From NCBI GenBank assembly GCA_017626655.1, contig JAGAIH010000022.1, forward strand, positions 1 to 6,908: 6,908 nt of DNA, in the 5' to 3' direction. Shown here in pieces: positions 4,210-6,908 of the stretch (its first letter is position 1; every line of letters begins with the position of its first letter). The notes under the pieces were generated by a model. That model did no database searches, was not told the DNA's origin, and worked only from the letters and a program-made list of their open reading frames with translations. Made by a program: the position numbers and the translations under genes. Source of the stretch: Clostridia bacterium (lineage in GTDB: Bacteria > Bacillota_A > Clostridia > Oscillospirales > CAG-272).

Positions 4210-5853
4210 ATGCAGACCAGATCCATACCCCGACGCCCTCGGGCTACCAACGCCGCGCGGCGGTTCGCGGTCAACGCCCTGCTGCTCATCGCCGTCAATC
4301 TCTTCATGCGGACGGTGGGGGTGGCCTTCAACGCTTATCTGGCGGGGCGGGCGGGGGGAGAGGTCATGGGGCTTCATTCCCTGCTCTTCGGGGTCTACGG
4401 CCTGGCCATGACCCTGGGGTGCGCGGGCATCAACCTGGGGGCTACGCGGATGGTGGCTGACGTCATGGGACGTTTCTGTCCCGCCGCCGAGGGGCGTCCC
4501 GTGGAGGACACCCACGAGGGGGATCCCTGCCGTCTGGCCATCCGTCGTGTACTGGGGAAATGCGTCGGCTACAGTCTGCTCTGCGGCTTCGGGGCGGGGC
4601 TTCTGCTGTTTACGGCCTCCCCTTGGATCGGTGAGGTCTGGCTCAACGACGGGCGGACGGTGCTGTCCTTACGGGTGCTGGCCTTGACTCTTCCCCCCAT
4701 CGCGGTCTGCTCCTGTCTGAACGGCTACTTCACGGCGGTACGGCGGGTGGCCAAGTCGGCGGCGGTGGGGATCGGGGTCCAGTTCCTTCGCATTGGGTTT
4801 TGCGCCTACCTCCTGACCCTGTGGCTCCCCGAGGGGGTGGAGATGACCTGCCTGGCCCTGGTGCTGGGCGGGGCCTTGTCCGAGGTCTGCGGGCTATTGC
4901 TCACGGTGGGAGCGTACCTGCTGGACCGCCGTCAGCACCTGCGGACAGGGGCGGGCGAGGCTCCCGATATGGGGGAGGACGGCTCCACCAAAAAGCTTTT
5001 GGGCATTACGGTCCCCGTGACCCTGTCGGCCTGTCTGCGGTCGGGGCTTCTGACCCTTCAGCACATCCTCATCCCCCGGGGATTGAAGCAGAGCGGGACC
5101 AGCTGGGAGGCGGCGCTGACCTCCTACGGGGTCCTGCACAGCATGGTTCTGCCCGTGGTGCTGTTTCCCTCGGCCTTCATTTCCTCCTTTTCGGGGTTGC
5201 TGGTTCCCGAGGTAGCGGAGTCGGTGGCGCGGGGGGACTCGGAGCGGGTATCCCGTCTGGCGGGCAAGATCATTACCCCCGCCTTGATCTTTTCCTTTGG
5301 GGTGGCGGGGGTCATGGCCTGCTTCGGGTACGAGCTGGGGGAGGCTATTTACGGCAGTCGGGAGGCGGGGATGTACATCCGCATCCTGGCGCCCCTCATT
5401 CCCATCATGTACGTGGACAGCTCGGTGGACGCCTTTCTCAAGGGCATGGGAGAGCAGGTCTACTCCATGAACGTCAACATCCTGGACGCGGCGGTGTCGG
5501 TGCTTCTGGTATGGCTTCTCCTGCCCCGCATGGGGTTATGGGGCTATGTGGTGGCCATTTACGCCACCGAGACCCTGAACACCACCCTGTCCCTCTGTCG
5601 GATGCTCCGCATGAGCCGTATGCCCGTCCGCCTGTGGGGACAGGTCTTCGGGCCCATCCTCTGCGCCGTAGGGGCGACTACCCTGTGCCGTCTGGGCGGG
5701 GCCATGCTCCATCTGCCCATTGAGGGGACGGTGACCCTGGTCGTCCATGTCGCGGTCTGCGCCGCCCTCTATCTGGGGCTTTGCGTAGTGACGGGGGTAT
5801 GGAGTCGGGAGCAGACCCGGGATCTTGGGCGGATCCTTGGGGTAAAGTCCTGA
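4210..5853 (+). CDS. SpoVB-like MOP-family flippase (polysaccharide/lipid II type)
   Basis: This 547-residue integral membrane protein belongs to the MOP exporter superfamily, closest by eye to the SpoVB/YkvU/YabM branch. The N-terminus 'NALLLIAVNLFMRTVGVAFNAYL' (about 22-44) and 'LHSLLFGVYGLAMTLGCAG' (about 55-73) match the first two helices of SpoVB. The mid-protein 'LIPRGLKQSG..WEAALTSYGVLHSMVLPVVLFP' (about 287-320) and the following 'SGLLVPEVAE' are family hallmarks, as is 'APLIPIMYVDSSVDAFLKGMGEQ' (394-416). About 14 helices are expected, with a charged loop near 240-262. Bacillus SpoVB is needed for spore cortex synthesis and is a proposed lipid-linked precursor flippase. AAAGGA (4197-4202) seven bases upstream sets the start at 4210; the open frame upstream to 2938 is only antisense to namZ. 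It diverges from namZ. Confidence 0.9.
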   Translation: MQTRSIPRRPRATNAARRFAVNALLLIAVNLFMRTVGVAFNAYLAGRAGGEVMGLHSLLFGVYGLAMTLGCAGINLGATRMVADVMGRFCPAAEGRPVEDTHEGDPCRLAIRRVLGKCVGYSLLCGFGAGLLLFTASPWIGEVWLNDGRTVLSLRVLALTLPPIAVCSCLNGYFTAVRRVAKSAAVGIGVQFLRIGFCAYLLTLWLPEGVEMTCLALVLGGALSEVCGLLLTVGAYLLDRRQHLRTGAGEAPDMGEDGSTKKLLGITVPVTLSACLRSGLLTLQHILIPRGLKQSGTSWEAALTSYGVLHSMVLPVVLFPSAFISSFSGLLVPEVAESVARGDSERVSRLAGKIITPALIFSFGVAGVMACFGYELGEAIYGSREAGMYIRILAPLIPIMYVDSSVDAFLKGMGEQVYSMNVNILDAAVSVLLVWLLLPRMGLWGYVVAIYATETLNTTLSLCRMLRMSRMPVRLWGQVFGPILCAVGATTLCRLGGAMLHLPIEGTVTLVVHVAVCAALYLGLCVVTGVWSREQTRDLGRILGVKS

Positions 5854-5863
5854 CAAAAACAGC

Positions 5864-5889
5864 AAAGGGAGGCGTACGCCTCCCTTTTT
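5864..5889. terminator. Bidirectional intrinsic terminator
   Basis: A perfect 24-bp palindrome (5864-5887) has 10-bp arms AAAGGGAGGC and GCCTCCCTTT around GTAC, and the T-run extends to 5889. It starts 11 bp after the flippase stop and ends 5 bp before the stop of the minus-strand membrane gene, so it serves both convergent genes. Confidence 0.92.
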
Positions 5890-5893
5890 CGGG

Positions 5894-6679
5894 TCATTCG
5901 GTGGTCTTTTCCCTTTCGTGGAAGCGGGTCAGAAGGAGGATGGCGGCGAAGTAGAACAGGACGCTCACTACGATATCCAGAATCAGGGTCAGGAGCATAT
6001 CCGCCCAGCCGTCTGTGGAGCCGAAGAGCTTCATGAGGGTCATCTGGTAGACGTGGTAGTCGATCTCGCGGAGGAGGAACAGGACCAGGGCGGACACAAG
6101 GGCCGCGAGCTGGAGGGGGTTCTTCACAGACACCAGCTTGGTGAAGGGGTAGGCGGGTGCGGGGACGTCGGTCTCGGTCAGCTCGGACTCCAGGGCGGCG
6201 CGGCTCGCGCGGGCGTCGTAGCGCTTCTTGGCCAGGGTGATGACCGCCACCGCCACGGCGTACTGGAGCAGCTCCAGAAGGACCATGGGGAGGATAATCA
6301 GAAGATCCGCCAGGAGGTCGTCGCTATCGGGGATGGCGGCGTTGACGATGACGTCCATGAGGTAGTTGAGAAGGTACTTGACCAGGGTACAGAGGGAGAA
6401 GACGGCAATCACCGAGCGGCTCTTTTTCAGACCCTCCCGCCAGATAGCGTAGACGGTAGCGGGATAGCAGACTGCGAAAACGGCCAGGTCAATGAGGCCG
6501 CCGTCGATGAGGTAGTAGAGGATATTGGTGTACCAGGCGTCCACGTAGCTGACGTTGGAGGCCAGCTGGATGTAGAGGGGGTGAAGGACAATGGCCTTGA
6601 TACCGAAGGCCAGAGCGGCCACCAGGGCTACCAGCTTCAGCATACGGCGGGCGGCGGATTGAGTATGGGACTGAACCAT
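5894..6679 (-). CDS. Six-helix integral membrane protein of unknown function
   Basis: I do not recognise this 261-residue protein. It has six likely membrane segments, at about residues 14-35, 51-80, 89-112, 122-150, 188-205 and 227-251. A hydrophilic, charged loop (about 151-187, with KKRYDARASR and ELTETD) separates four N-terminal helices from two C-terminal ones. The N-terminus is short and polar with an Arg-Arg pair before helix 1, suggesting it faces the cytoplasm, as does the charged C-terminus (RFHEREKTTE). Acidic residues within or near helices include Asp59, Asp64, Asp109 and Asp235. No enzyme motif is evident. AAAGGA (6692-6687) seven bases upstream supports the start. It is transcribed alone from a sigma-A-like promoter and ends at a shared terminator. 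It could be a transporter-like or housekeeping membrane protein; nothing decides. Confidence 0.85.
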   Translation of the reverse strand: MVQSHTQSAARRMLKLVALVAALAFGIKAIVLHPLYIQLASNVSYVDAWYTNILYYLIDGGLIDLAVFAVCYPATVYAIWREGLKKSRSVIAVFSLCTLVKYLLNYLMDVIVNAAIPDSDDLLADLLIILPMVLLELLQYAVAVAVITLAKKRYDARASRAALESELTETDVPAPAYPFTKLVSVKNPLQLAALVSALVLFLLREIDYHVYQMTLMKLFGSTDGWADMLLTLILDIVVSVLFYFAAILLLTRFHEREKTTE

Positions 6680-6714
6680 AAGAGGATCCTTTCGGTTGGA
6701 TATTGATCGATTAC

Positions 6715-6743
6715 AGTATAAACCAAAACCGTGAAAAATGCAA
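6715..6743 (-). promoter_or_regulatory. Sigma-A-like promoter for the membrane protein gene
   Basis: On the minus strand TTGCAT (6743-6738) is followed by a 17-base spacer and TATACT (6720-6715), with transcription starting near 6708. The -35 box and the first four spacer bases (TTGCATTTTT) are the same as in the HU promoter. It lies in the 89-bp gap after the upstream gene's stop codon. An 11-bp CGAAA-C-TTTCG palindrome (6753-6763) sits just upstream. Confidence 0.8.
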
Positions 6744-6768
6744 GAGGTAAATCGAAACTTTCGGTTAA

Positions 6769-6908
6769 TTATGAAAGAAAGCTCCCGGCGAAGGTCTGCT
6801 TGAGGAGATCAAAGTCGGGCTTGCTTCCCTCCGCCTGCTTACAGGCCTCCGCCACCGCGCCGAAGACGGGGGGCATATCCGCCACGGTGTAGACGGCGGG
6901 GACGGCCG
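6769..6908 (-). CDS. C-terminal fragment, resembles BadF/BadG-type ATPase (N-acetylglucosamine kinase-like)
   Basis: Only the last 45 codons and the TAA stop (6771-6769) are in the window; the gene enters from the right edge. The visible end includes VADMPPVFGAVAEACKQAE, then DFDLLKQTFAGSFLS. A 'PPV(Y/F)GA...A' motif followed by a short helix and a 'F...F..S(Y/F)' ending is typical of the C-terminus of BadF/BadG/BcrA-type sugar kinases, often annotated as N-acetylglucosamine kinase. The codon pattern is strongly coding, with no stop in 45 codons. The assignment rests on a short stretch and is tentative. If right, it fits with the nearby NamZ in amino-sugar salvage. It is not in one transcript with the membrane gene unless there is readthrough, because that gene has its own promoter. 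Confidence 0.5.
   Translation of the reverse strand, partial: AVPAVYTVADMPPVFGAVAEACKQAEGSKPDFDLLKQTFAGSFLS

Noticed and set aside
5918..6706. Plus-strand frame of 262 codons opposite the membrane gene
   Set aside because: Its Gly/Val/Glu/His-rich translation is the antisense image of a Leu-rich membrane protein and has no matching signals.

Overview
The window looks like a chromosomal segment of a high-GC, endospore-forming member of the Clostridia, probably an uncultured Oscillospirales-type gut or anaerobic bacterium. Four things point that way: the hbs–rqcP–yabP–yabQ gene order typical of spore-forming Firmicutes, a SpoVB-type flippase, a rubredoxin typical of anaerobes, and strongly G/C-biased third codon positions. 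The species assignment is inference.

Layout. Positions 1-1274 (minus strand) hold an operon reading HU, RqcP (S4-domain ribosome quality-control factor), YabP and the start of YabQ. HU has a strong sigma-A-like promoter with an extended -10. YabP-YabQ has its own sigma-E-like promoter. Between rqcP and yabP lies a 78-bp tandem repeat that copies the last 14 codons and stop codon of rqcP twice more, in frame. Positions 1520-2401 (plus strand) encode a divergent 293-residue protein with 23 cysteines, plausibly related to sporulation. Its end faces a rubredoxin gene (2636-2824, minus) across a bidirectional terminator and a small palindromic repeat.

Positions 2977-4110 (minus) encode a DUF1343/NamZ-type exo-N-acetylmuramidase. 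It diverges from a SpoVB-like MOP flippase (4210-5853, plus) across a 99-bp gap that contains an imperfect operator-like palindrome. A second bidirectional terminator separates the flippase from an unidentified six-helix membrane protein (5894-6679, minus) with its own sigma-A-like promoter. The right edge (6769-6908, minus) holds the C-terminus of a protein that resembles BadF/BadG-type (N-acetylglucosamine kinase-like) ATPases.

Together the genes suggest a neighbourhood of sporulation and cell-wall functions: YabP/YabQ and SpoVB for spore cortex assembly, and NamZ plus a possible amino-sugar kinase for muropeptide recycling. No gene-free gap exceeds 300 bases. I saw no tRNA, rRNA, CRISPR array, transposase or complete novel defence-type system. 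The most unusual structure is the triplicated 3' end of rqcP.
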